Source: an uncultured bacterium
GTDB taxonomy: Bacteria > Bacillota > Clostridia > Oscillospirales > Oscillospiraceae
Length of the DNA stretch: 5,961 nt
Direction of reading: 5' to 3'
Assembly: GCA_949286295.1 (NCBI GenBank)
Contig: CASECK010000115.1
Coordinates: forward strand, 1-5,961
Positions within the stretch are counted from its first letter, which is position 1. Each line of letters begins with the position of its first letter. A model generated the notes under the pieces. That model was not told where the DNA came from. It saw only the letters and a program-made list of their open reading frames with translations, and did no database searches. Positions 1 through 5,922 of the stretch are shown piece after piece. The position numbers were made by a program, and so were the translations under genes.

Positions 1-76
1 TGCGGGTACTGGGGTAAGCGGCGGGCGGCCCGGGGAAAACTTGCGGGGGGCCGCCGGTTTCAGGCCTTTGATGGTC
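1..76. other. Left-edge non-coding stretch downstream of the PII-like gene
   Basis: No gene is supported here. The stretch lies just past the TAA stop of the minus-strand PII-like gene. It contains a GC-rich inverted repeat: GGCGGCCC at 24-31 pairs perfectly with GGGCCGCC at 48-55, around a 16-base loop. On the minus strand no run of T follows the stem, so it is not a canonical intrinsic terminator. It could still be a terminator of another kind, or chance in GC-rich DNA. Confidence 0.4.
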
Positions 77-748
77 TTACCCAAGGCGCACAATCTGCTC
101 CACGGGCAGGGAGCAGACGATGGCCTGTGCCTGGCTGCGCAGGCCGTGGGTCTGGTTGACCGCCTCCATGATGGGGTTGCGCAGCTGGGTGGGGACCAGA
201 ATGGCCACAATCTCCCGCTCCTCCTGCAGGCCCACGCCGTAGGCCTGCTCCAGCTCCTCCAGGCCGGCCAGGCGGGCCTTGATAACCGTGCCGCCCCGGG
301 CCCCCTGGGCCTTGGCGGTGGTCATAACGGCGTCGGCGCAGCCCCGGTTGCAGGCCACCACAATCAGGCTGTTTTCTGTGCGCTCCATTGGTTGCTCCCC
401 CTTTGGTTTCAATTTTCCAATCTCCGCGTGGTAGGCGGCCAGGTTGGCCGCCAGGCTGTTCAGCCCCGACAGGGGCAGGGAAAAGACAAGTCCGCTGGCG
501 CCGGCCCGCTCCCGCAGGTCGCTGTCCAGCGCCTGGAGCAGGAGCCGGGAGGCCGGGGCGGTAGCCAGGCTGAGCACCACGTCTTTTTCGCTGGAGCCAA
601 GCCCCAGAATGTCCATAATTTCAGAGGTGGCCGTTCCGCGGCCGGCGCACTGGAGGTGGAGCGCCACCTGGTTTTTCCGGTACAGCCGCTCCATGCCGGC
701 CCCCTGGCCCCGCTCCAGGATGGAGACGATGAGATTCATGGCTTCCAT
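77..748 (-). CDS. Tandem-domain PII-like (GlnB/GlnK-family) regulatory protein
   Basis: A 223-residue soluble protein, about twice the length of a classical PII subunit (about 112 residues), that reads as two PII-like ferredoxin-fold domains in tandem. Domain 1 is about residues 4-105 and domain 2 about 125-223. Each opens with a LIV-rich strand (NLIVSI at 5, SLIVVA at 127). The core GLGSSEKDVVLSLATAPAS of domain 1 parallels GVGLQEEREIVAILVPTQL of domain 2. Domain 2 has the PII-type GARGGTVIKAR segment (149-159) before the T-loop and a C-terminal SLPVEQIVRL (213-222) resembling the end of PII proteins. Classical PII proteins sense 2-oxoglutarate and adenine nucleotides and bind transporters or enzymes through the T-loop; the ligand here is unknown. 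The ATG at 746-748 is chosen because AAAGGAG lies about 7 bases upstream, while the ATG three codons later is too far from it. It is the second gene of an operon, 16 bases after the DUF1538 gene, so it probably regulates that membrane protein. Confidence 0.88.
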   Translation of the reverse strand: MEAMNLIVSILERGQGAGMERLYRKNQVALHLQCAGRGTATSEIMDILGLGSSEKDVVLSLATAPASRLLLQALDSDLRERAGASGLVFSLPLSGLNSLAANLAAYHAEIGKLKPKGEQPMERTENSLIVVACNRGCADAVMTTAKAQGARGGTVIKARLAGLEELEQAYGVGLQEEREIVAILVPTQLRNPIMEAVNQTHGLRSQAQAIVCSLPVEQIVRLG

Positions 749-764
749 TTTCCGTCTCCTTTCC

Positions 765-2291
765 TCAGTCGAAGTAGAGGACTGTGTCCTCCACCTGTTC
801 CATATGGAAGCGCAGGCGGCGCCGGGTCAGATGCAGGCGCACCACGCTGGACAGGCCCATGACCTGGATGGTCACCAGGGGAGTCATGGCCACCATGGCC
901 ACGATGCCGAAGGCGTCGGTCATCATGTCGCCCCCCAGGGCCTGGCAGGCCCCCTGGGCAAAGGGGAGCAGGAAGGTGGCCGTCATGGGGCCGCTGGCCA
1001 CGCCGCCGGAGTCGAAGGCGATGCCGGTGAAGATTCCGGGCACGAAGAAGGTCAGCCCAAGGGCCACGGCGTAGCCGGGGAGCAGCAGGGCCAGGATATT
1101 CACCCCGGTGAGCACCCGCACCATGGACAGCCCCACGGACAGGCACACCCCGATGGACAGGGCGTGGCCCATGGAGCGGTGGGAGATGGAGCCGTTGGAG
1201 ACCTCCTCCACCTGCTTGGTGAGGACGGCCACGGCGGGCTCGGCCTTGACGATGTAGTAGCCGATGAGCATCCCGATGGGGACCAGCAGCCACTTTTCCG
1301 GCCCGCCGGCCACCGTGGCGCCGATGAGCTGCCCCGCGGGCATGAAGCCCACGTTGACCCCGCACAGGAAGAGGACCAGCCCCAGGTAGGTGTAGATTAG
1401 CCCGGCTCCCACCCGCAGCAGCTCATGGCCCCGGAAGCGGCGGGAAATCAGCTGGAAGACCAGGAACAGCCCGGCGATGGGCAGCAGGGCCACCGCCACC
1501 TCCTGGAAGTAGTGGGGGAAGGAGGCGGAGAAGTGCTGGGCGGCCTCGGCGGTGGTGGCCACCTGCGGCAGGGGGGCCAGCCCGGCGGCGGTCTCCTCCG
1601 GCCGGTAGAGGATGCCCAGCAGAAGGACGGACAGGATGGGGCCGATGGAGCACAGGGAGACCAGGCCGAAGCTGTCGCTGGCGGAATTTTTGTCGCTGCG
1701 GCTGGAGGCGATGCCAAGGCCCAGGGACATGATGAAGGGGACGGTGATGGGGCCGGTGGTGACGCCGCCGGAGTCAAAGGACACGGGGATGAAATTGCCC
1801 GGAGCAAAGACCGCCAGGGCAAAGACAATCAGGTAGAACACCAGCAGCAGCCGGCCCAGGGGGATGGCCAGCCGGATGCGCAGGGCGGCGATAACCAGGA
1901 AAATGCCCACCCCCACGGCCACCGTGAGCACCAGCACGATATTGGCGATGGAGGGCACCTGCTGGGCCAGCACCTGCAGGTCTGGCTCGGCCATGGTGGA
2001 CAGCATCCCCAGCAGGAAGTAGGCGGCGATGGGGAACAGAATCCCCCGGCAGCCGCTGAGGACGCCGCCCACCCCCTCGCCCATGGGAATCATGGACATA
2101 TCCACCCCCAGGGTGAACAGCCCCATTCCCAGCACCAGCAGCACCGCCCCGAACAAAAAGAGCACCAGCGTGCCCGGGTCCAGGGGGGCGATGGTGACGG
2201 ACAGAAGAAACACGATGGCCGTAATGGGGAGTACCGCGGCCATGGATTCCCGGTTTTTCTCTCTCAGCTGCTTGTTCCAGTGCAAGCTCAC
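765..2291 (-). CDS. DUF1538-family multipass membrane protein (putative transporter)
   Basis: A 508-residue, strongly hydrophobic protein, probably of about a dozen membrane segments, built from two homologous halves (about 18-230 and 262-485). Matching motifs show the duplication: GMGLFTLGVDMSMIPMG (55-71) with LFLCGVNVGFMPAG (307-320); AEPDLQVLAQQV (101-112) with AEPAVAVLTKQV (350-361); FDSGGVTTGPITVPF (172-186) with FDSGGVASGPMTATF (426-440); DSFGLVSLCSIGPIL (206-220) with DAFGIVAMVAMTPLV (459-473). This is the DUF1538 signature. The two FDSGGV/GP loops and AEP motifs look like conserved in-membrane elements of a transporter, but the family has no function I can name. A basic linker near 283-290 joins the halves. 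The start is GTG at 2289-2291; AGAGGAG lies only about 2 bases upstream, so TTG at 2283-2285 or ATG at 2241-2243 are alternatives. It is the first gene of the operon with the PII-like gene, whose job is probably to gate it. Confidence 0.92.
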   Translation of the reverse strand: MSLHWNKQLREKNRESMAAVLPITAIVFLLSVTIAPLDPGTLVLFLFGAVLLVLGMGLFTLGVDMSMIPMGEGVGGVLSGCRGILFPIAAYFLLGMLSTMAEPDLQVLAQQVPSIANIVLVLTVAVGVGIFLVIAALRIRLAIPLGRLLLVFYLIVFALAVFAPGNFIPVSFDSGGVTTGPITVPFIMSLGLGIASSRSDKNSASDSFGLVSLCSIGPILSVLLLGILYRPEETAAGLAPLPQVATTAEAAQHFSASFPHYFQEVAVALLPIAGLFLVFQLISRRFRGHELLRVGAGLIYTYLGLVLFLCGVNVGFMPAGQLIGATVAGGPEKWLLVPIGMLIGYYIVKAEPAVAVLTKQVEEVSNGSISHRSMGHALSIGVCLSVGLSMVRVLTGVNILALLLPGYAVALGLTFFVPGIFTGIAFDSGGVASGPMTATFLLPFAQGACQALGGDMMTDAFGIVAMVAMTPLVTIQVMGLSSVVRLHLTRRRLRFHMEQVEDTVLYFD

Positions 2292-2293
2292 CT

Positions 2294-2300
2294 CTCCTCT
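2294..2300 (-). promoter_or_regulatory. Ribosome binding site bearing on the DUF1538 start
   Basis: On the minus strand AGAGGAG lies here, just before the GTG codon at 2291-2289. The 2-base spacing to GTG is unusually short. The same site is about 8 bases from an in-frame TTG at 2285-2283, a normal distance. It therefore confirms the start region but leaves GTG versus TTG open. Confidence 0.5.
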
Positions 2301-2324
2301 CTGATATTAAGATTGTATAAATAA

Positions 2325-2353
2325 ATTATAGTGGAAACCGGGCGTTATGAAAA
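2325..2353 (-). promoter_or_regulatory. Sigma-A type promoter of the DUF1538/PII-like operon
   Basis: On the minus strand TTTTCA (2353-2348) and a perfect TATAAT (2330-2325) are separated by 17 bases. Transcription would start near 2318, giving a short leader of about 26 bases. The boxes lie in the only AT-rich stretch ahead of the operon. Confidence 0.7.
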
Positions 2354-2397
2354 CCGCCTTAACAATATCTTTATATCAGATAAAATTTTTTAACGCC
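2341..2397. repeat. Spaced inverted repeat between divergent promoters (possible operator)
   Basis: GGCGTTA at 2341-2347 is an exact inverted copy of TAACGCC at 2391-2397. The first arm lies in the spacer next to the -35 of the DUF1538 promoter, and the second lies just upstream of the -35 of the CofE-like promoter. A separate perfect 10-base palindrome, CCGCCGGCGG, lies at 2396-2405. The placement would suit a regulator acting on both promoters. A 7-base repeat can arise by chance. Confidence 0.3.
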
Positions 2398-2413
2398 GCC
2401 GGCGGGAAGGATA

Positions 2414-2442
2414 TTTACATTTTTTTATTCTTTTGTTATACT
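2414..2442 (+). promoter_or_regulatory. Sigma-A promoter with extended -10 for the CofE-like gene
   Basis: TTTACA (2414-2419, five of six consensus bases) and TATACT (2437-2442) are 17 bases apart. TG at 2434-2435 forms an extended -10 element. Transcription should start near 2449, leaving a leader of about 58 bases before the ATG at 2507. Confidence 0.78.
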
Positions 2443-2492
2443 ACTGGACTGGGGATTTTATGACAGCCCCGTTTTCCATGATATGAAAGTAT

Positions 2493-2498
2493 AAGGAG
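2493..2498 (+). promoter_or_regulatory. Ribosome binding site of the CofE-like gene
   Basis: AAGGAG ends 8 bases before the ATG at 2507-2509. It selects this ATG over the in-frame GTG at 2498, which overlaps the site itself. Confidence 0.8.
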
Positions 2499-2506
2499 TG
2501 TTCCAA

Positions 2507-3706
2507 ATGAGTCGTATGGTCGGTACTGTTTCCCGCGGCCTCCGGGCCCCTATCATCCGCAGCGGGGATGACCTGGTCGAAATCGTGACCAATTCCGTGC
2601 TGGAGGCGGCGGCGGACGCGGACGACGGGTTTTCCATCCGGGACCGGGACGTGGTGGCCGTGACCGAGGCCATCGTGGCCAGGTCCCAAGGCAACTACGC
2701 CACTGTGGACAACATTGCCGCCGACGTGCGGGCCAAGCTGGGCGGCGGAACGGTTGGCGTGGTGTTCCCCATCCTCAGCCGCAACCGCTTTGCCATCTGC
2801 CTGCGGGGCATTGCCAAGGGTGCGGAGAAGATTGTTCTTCAGCTGTCCTACCCCTCGGACGAGGTGGGCAACCACCTGGTGAGCCTGGACGACCTGGACG
2901 GGCACGGGGTGGACCCCTACCGGGACGTGCTCACCCTGGAGCAGTACCGCCAGATGTTCGGCTATGAGAAGCACACCTTTACCGGCGTAGACTATGTGGA
3001 CTACTACCAGGAGCTGATTCGGGACAGCGGCGCCCAGGTGGAGGTGGTCTTTGCCAACGACCCCCGGGCCATCCTGGGCTATACCAAAGACGTGCTGTGC
3101 TGTGACATTCACACCCGGGCGCGCACCAAGCGGCTGCTGAAGGCCGCGGGCGGGCAGCGGGTGCTGGGGCTGGACGACATCATGACCGCCCCCATTGACG
3201 GCAGCGGCTATAACGAGAAATACTGCCTGCTGGGCTCCAACAAGTCCACGGAGGACCAGGTGTAGCTCTTCCCCCGGGACTGCCAGGGCATGGTGGAGGA
3301 GATTCAGCGGCGGCTGCTGGACAAGACCGGCAAGCACGTGGAGGTCATGGTCTACGGCGACGGCGCCTTCAAGGACCCCGTAGGAAAAATCTGGGAGCTG
3401 GCCGACCCCGTGGTCTCCCCCGCCTACACCCCCGGCCTGGAGGGCACCCCCAACGAGCTGAAGCTGAAGTACCTGGCCGACAACGACTTTGCCGACCTGT
3501 CCGGCGAGGCCCTGCGGGAGGCCATCAAGGAGCGCATCCACAAGAAGGACGGCGACCTGGTGGGCCAGATGGTGTCCGAGGGCACCACCCCCCGCCGCCT
3601 CACCGACCTGATTGGCTCTCTGTGCGACCTGACCTCCGGCTCGGGGGACAAGGGCACTCCCATCGTCTATATCCAGGGCTACTTTGACAACTACACCGCC
3701 GAGTGA
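2507..3706 (+). pseudogene. CofE-like (coenzyme F420-0:L-glutamate ligase family) gene with an in-frame amber codon
   Basis: The full frame is 399 codons, but codon 253 (3263-3265) is TAG. Without readthrough the product is 252 residues; the remaining 146 codons continue in the same frame to a TGA at 3704-3706. Both sides look fully conserved: DVVAVTEAIVARSQGNY (48-64), FPILSRNRFAICLRGIA (87-103), LSYPSDEVGNHL (113-124), DIHTRARTKR (200-209), GSGYNEKYCLLGSNKSTED (232-250), then VMVYGDGAFKDPVGKIWELADPVVSPAY after the stop, and SEGTTPRRLTDLIGSLCDLTSGSGDKGTP. CofE itself adds glutamates to F420-0 by a GTP-dependent amide ligation. This longer clostridial relative occurs where F420 is not expected, so its substrate is unknown. 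From recalled relatives the TAG stands where Lys is usual (VKLFPRDCQ), one AAG-to-TAG change. An internal restart at ATG 3290 has no good ribosome site. The gene may be a very recent pseudogene, a readthrough gene or a sequencing error. It has its own promoter and terminator. Confidence 0.85.
3263..3265 (+). other. In-frame TAG codon inside the CofE-like gene
   Basis: The codons run GAC CAG GTG TAG CTC TTC CCC CGG, with the protein family pattern continuing immediately (LFPRDCQ). There is no frameshift: the codons before and after share one frame. None of the five genes in the window ends in TAG (one TAA and four TGA, counting the TGA that ends this gene). The base after the stop is C, which often makes termination less efficient. 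Confidence 0.9.
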
Positions 3707-3708
3707 TG

Positions 3709-3761
3709 AAACAGAGAACGCCCCCGCCGGCTGCCGCCGGCGGGGGCGTTCTCTGTTTTTT
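3709..3761 (+). terminator. Strong intrinsic terminator after the CofE-like gene
   Basis: A perfect hairpin of at least 20 base pairs, 3711-3730 with 3737-3756, has a 6-base loop CTGCCG. It can extend by two A-T pairs to 3709 and 3758. A run of six T ends at 3761. It starts 2 bases after the TGA. On the minus strand the stem is followed only by TTTC, so it may also stop the converging nucleotidyltransferase transcript, but less efficiently. Confidence 0.93.
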
Positions 3762-3786
3762 GGGGAGAAGCCGGACTCAAGCCGTC

Positions 3787-4713
3787 TCATGCCTGCCACA
3801 GGTTTTCCGGGTAGAGTCCCTGGGCGGTCATCCGGGCGATGGCCTGTACCACCAGGGGCTTGTCCTGCCGGTAGGTGACGCCGTACCAGCGATCGCCGGA
3901 GCGCAGCACCTTCACCCGGGCCCTGCCCTCCTCCAGCAGCTGGGTGACCACGCTGGGCAGGAAGTATTCCGCCTTCTCCACTTCTCCGGCCAGGGCCCGG
4001 TCCAGGAAGGGGGCGAAGCGGGCCTGGGCCTCGTCCAGGAAGCTCCGGGTGAAGCCCCACAGGTTCATAGACACAATGGTGTCCCCCGGCAGATGGACCC
4101 AGGTGCGGCCGCCGTCCTCGGTAAACCGGGCGTCGGGGCCGTCCTGCTCGATGTGGGTGCGCTCTGTGACCCGGAGCAGATAGCCCTCCCGGTCCTCCTG
4201 GCACACGCCCCGGGCCACATAGCCGTTCTCTGTGACGGTGTTGCCCAGGCGGTAGCCCACCATGGCGTACTCATAGCAGCCCGCCTGGTCGGGGTGTGTG
4301 CTCAGGTAGCGGTAGATGGCCCGAAAGGCCTCGGGGCCATAGTAGTCGTCGGCGTTTATCACGGCAAAGGGCCCGTCAATCAGCGCCCGGGCGGCCAGGA
4401 CGGCGTGGGCGGTGCCCCAGGGCTTCACCCGTCCGGCGGGGACCTGATAGCCCGGGGGCAGGTCGTCCAGGGCCTGATAGGCGTATTGCACGTTGACGGC
4501 CCGGGAGAGGCGCTGGCCGACGGCGGAGCGGAAGGTGTCCTCAATCTCGCGCTTGATGACGAAGATGACCGTTTCAAAGCCCGCCCGGCGGGCGTCGTAG
4601 ATGGAGTAGTCGGTGATGAGCTGGCCGTGGCCGCCCACCGGGTCCACCTGCTTCAGGCCGCCGTACCGGCTGCCCATGCCGGCGGCCATGACCACAAGGA
4701 CGGGTTTGTTCAT
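3787..4713 (-). CDS. Sugar-phosphate nucleotidyltransferase family protein
   Basis: A 308-residue cytosolic protein with a Rossmann-like nucleotidyltransferase A fold. It should join a sugar-1-phosphate to an NTP, releasing pyrophosphate and making an NDP-sugar. The signature loop AAGMGSRYGGLKQ is at 10-22 (nucleotide-binding glycines, R16, K21). KPWGTAHAVLAA is at 97-108, the mid-domain signature for the base and sugar. INADDYYG (119-126) carries the metal-binding acidic pair. VSMNLWGF (214-221), EYFLPSVV (249-256) and DRWYGVTYRQD (274-284) form the sugar side. The length suits a single catalytic domain without the C-terminal beta-helix of GlmU/GlgC. Base and sugar specificity cannot be read; UTP and a hexose-1-phosphate are plausible from the galE context. 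The ATG at 4711-4713 has AGGAGG (4727-4722) 8 bases upstream. It lies 42 bases after galE in the same operon and ends 26 bases from the convergent terminator. Confidence 0.92.
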   Translation of the reverse strand: MNKPVLVVMAAGMGSRYGGLKQVDPVGGHGQLITDYSIYDARRAGFETVIFVIKREIEDTFRSAVGQRLSRAVNVQYAYQALDDLPPGYQVPAGRVKPWGTAHAVLAARALIDGPFAVINADDYYGPEAFRAIYRYLSTHPDQAGCYEYAMVGYRLGNTVTENGYVARGVCQEDREGYLLRVTERTHIEQDGPDARFTEDGGRTWVHLPGDTIVSMNLWGFTRSFLDEAQARFAPFLDRALAGEVEKAEYFLPSVVTQLLEEGRARVKVLRSGDRWYGVTYRQDKPLVVQAIARMTAQGLYPENLWQA

Positions 4714-4721
4714 GAAAGATG

Positions 4722-4727
4722 CCTCCT
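4722..4727 (-). promoter_or_regulatory. Ribosome binding site of the nucleotidyltransferase gene
   Basis: A perfect AGGAGG on the minus strand, 8 bases before the ATG at 4713. It lies in the 42-base galE-nucleotidyltransferase gap, where I see no promoter or terminator, so both genes are probably on one transcript. Confidence 0.85.
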
Positions 4728-4755
4728 GATTGTTTGGATATCGGATGGGGAAGGG

Positions 4756-5775
4756 TCAGCGGCCGTAGCCGTCGGGGTTCATGCTCTGCCACTTCCAGGA
4801 GGAGGCGCACATCTCCTCGATGCCGTACTGGGCCTTCCAGCCCAGCAGCTCCAGCGCCCTGGCGGGGTCGGCGTAGCAGGCGGCGATGTCGCCGGGGCGG
4901 CGGGGGTCGATGACGTAGGGGAGGGTCCTGCCGCAGGCCTTCTCATAGGCGTGGAGGATGTCCAGCACCGAGTAGCCAATTCCGGTGCCCAGGTTGCACA
5001 CCAGCAGACCGCAGTGCTCCGCCAGCTTGTTCAGGGCGGCCACATGGCCCCGGGCCAGGTCCACCACATGGATATAGTCCCGCACACCGGTGCCGTCGGG
5101 GGTGGGATAGTCGTTGCCGAAAATGTGCAGCTTCTCCAACTTGCCCACCGCCACCTGGGCGATATAGGGGACCAGGTTGTTGGGGATGCCGTTGGGGTCC
5201 TCGCCAATCAGGCCGGAGTCGTGGGCGCCGATGGGGTTGAAGTAGCGCAGCACAGCCACGTTCAGGCTGGGGTCGGCGGCGCAGCAGTCGGTGAGCACCC
5301 GCTCCAAAAACAGCTTGGTGGTGCCATAGGGGTTGGTGGTCCCGCCGGTGGGAAAGTCCTCCCGGATGGGCACGGTGGCGGGGTCGCCGTACACGGTGGC
5401 GGAGGAGGAGAAGACAAAGTTCTTCACCCCGTGCCTGCGCATGGCGTTGAGCAGCGTCAGGGTGTTCACCAGGTTGTTGGTGTAGTACTCCAGGGGCTTG
5501 CGCACACTCTCTCCCACAGCCTTCAGCCCGGCGAAGTGGATGACCGCGTCGATGTCCGGGTACTGCCGGAACAGGGCCTCCACCTGCTGGGGGTCGCACA
5601 GCTCGGCCTTGACAAAGGGGACCGGCCGGCCGGTGATACGCTCTACCCGGTGCAGGGATTCCTCGCTGGAGTTGACCAGGTTGTCGGCCACCACGATGTC
5701 ATAGCCGGCCTGAAGGAGTTCCACGCAGGTATGGCTGCCGATATACCCTGCGCCGCCGCTGACGAGAATGGACAT
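4756..5775 (-). CDS. galE: UDP-glucose 4-epimerase GalE
   Basis: A 339-residue short-chain dehydrogenase-type epimerase, matching the usual 338-340 residues. It interconverts UDP-galactose and UDP-glucose through an NAD-bound 4-keto intermediate, in the Leloir pathway and in supply of galactose to glycans. The NAD-binding GGAGYIG is at 7-13 and DNLVNSS at 31-37. Other motifs are HFAGLKAVGES (80-90), the catalytic SSSATVYG (123-130), and YGTTK (150-154) with Tyr150 and Lys154. RYFNPIGAH is at 177-185, VRDYIHVVDLARGH at 231-244, and the C-terminal NPDGYGR at 333-339. Cys300 in GDIAACYADP aligns with Tyr299 of the E. coli enzyme, the substrate gate; a small residue there goes with use of UDP-GlcNAc/GalNAc as well. 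The ATG at 5773-5775 is preferred over an upstream in-frame ATG at 5854-5856: it gives the family N-terminus MSILVSGGAGYIG and has AAGGGG 7 bases upstream. First gene of the operon. Confidence 0.97.
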   Translation of the reverse strand: MSILVSGGAGYIGSHTCVELLQAGYDIVVADNLVNSSEESLHRVERITGRPVPFVKAELCDPQQVEALFRQYPDIDAVIHFAGLKAVGESVRKPLEYYTNNLVNTLTLLNAMRRHGVKNFVFSSSATVYGDPATVPIREDFPTGGTTNPYGTTKLFLERVLTDCCAADPSLNVAVLRYFNPIGAHDSGLIGEDPNGIPNNLVPYIAQVAVGKLEKLHIFGNDYPTPDGTGVRDYIHVVDLARGHVAALNKLAEHCGLLVCNLGTGIGYSVLDILHAYEKACGRTLPYVIDPRRPGDIAACYADPARALELLGWKAQYGIEEMCASSWKWQSMNPDGYGR

Positions 5776-5844
5776 AGAGATACCCCTTTTCTTCCCAAAA
5801 ATCTGAATTGTGGCGCCCGTCCGGGTGGGGACGGCGTTTGCATC

Positions 5845-5873
5845 ATTATAATACATTTTCTCCCCGGGCGCAA
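5845..5873 (-). promoter_or_regulatory. Sigma-A type promoter of the galE operon
   Basis: On the minus strand TTGCGC (5873-5868) and a perfect TATAAT (5850-5845) are 17 bases apart. Transcription should start near 5838, with a leader of about 62 bases. That leader begins with a small hairpin (CCGTCC/GGACGG arms, 5834-5829 and 5822-5817). The promoter overlaps the upstream in-frame ATG at 5854-5856, which further argues against that start. Confidence 0.75.
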
Positions 5874-5922
5874 TGCGAAAAATCCGCCCGCTTTCTCCGT
5901 CCGCCCGGCGCGCCCCTTTCGA

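Noticed and set aside
444..1400. A 318-codon plus-strand open frame over the DUF1538/PII-like operon
   Set aside because: Low-complexity His/Gly/Gln-rich translation typical of the reverse complement of a GC-rich gene, with no promoter or ribosome site. The similar frames at 41-862 and 1425-2324 are rejected for the same reason.
2300..2380. TCTGATAT (2300-2307) and ATATCAGA (2373-2380) as an operator or riboswitch stem
   Set aside because: An 8-base match across 65 bases of AT-rich DNA is likely chance, and the outer arm sits upstream of the predicted transcript start. No riboswitch-like conserved structure is visible.
2460..2486. An 8-codon upstream reading frame (MTAPFSMI) in the leader of the CofE-like gene
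   Set aside because: Only a GGGG stretch stands in as ribosome site, and there is no run of regulatory codons or alternative hairpin to suggest attenuation. Probably chance.
3290..3706. An independent small gene starting at ATG 3290 after the amber codon
   Set aside because: It continues the CofE-like family sequence in the same frame, and the ATG has no convincing ribosome site. It is the 3' part of the interrupted gene.
2441..4204. A 587-codon open frame on the minus strand across the CofE-like gene, its terminator and part of the nucleotidyltransferase gene
   Set aside because: It lies antisense to a conserved gene and crosses a strong terminator. It has no family-like sequence. Long antisense frames are expected in GC-rich coding DNA.
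5776..5856. A 27-residue N-terminal extension of GalE from ATG 5854-5856
   Set aside because: That ATG lies within the promoter spacer/-10 area, upstream of the predicted transcript start. The internal ATG gives the canonical N-terminus and has a ribosome site.
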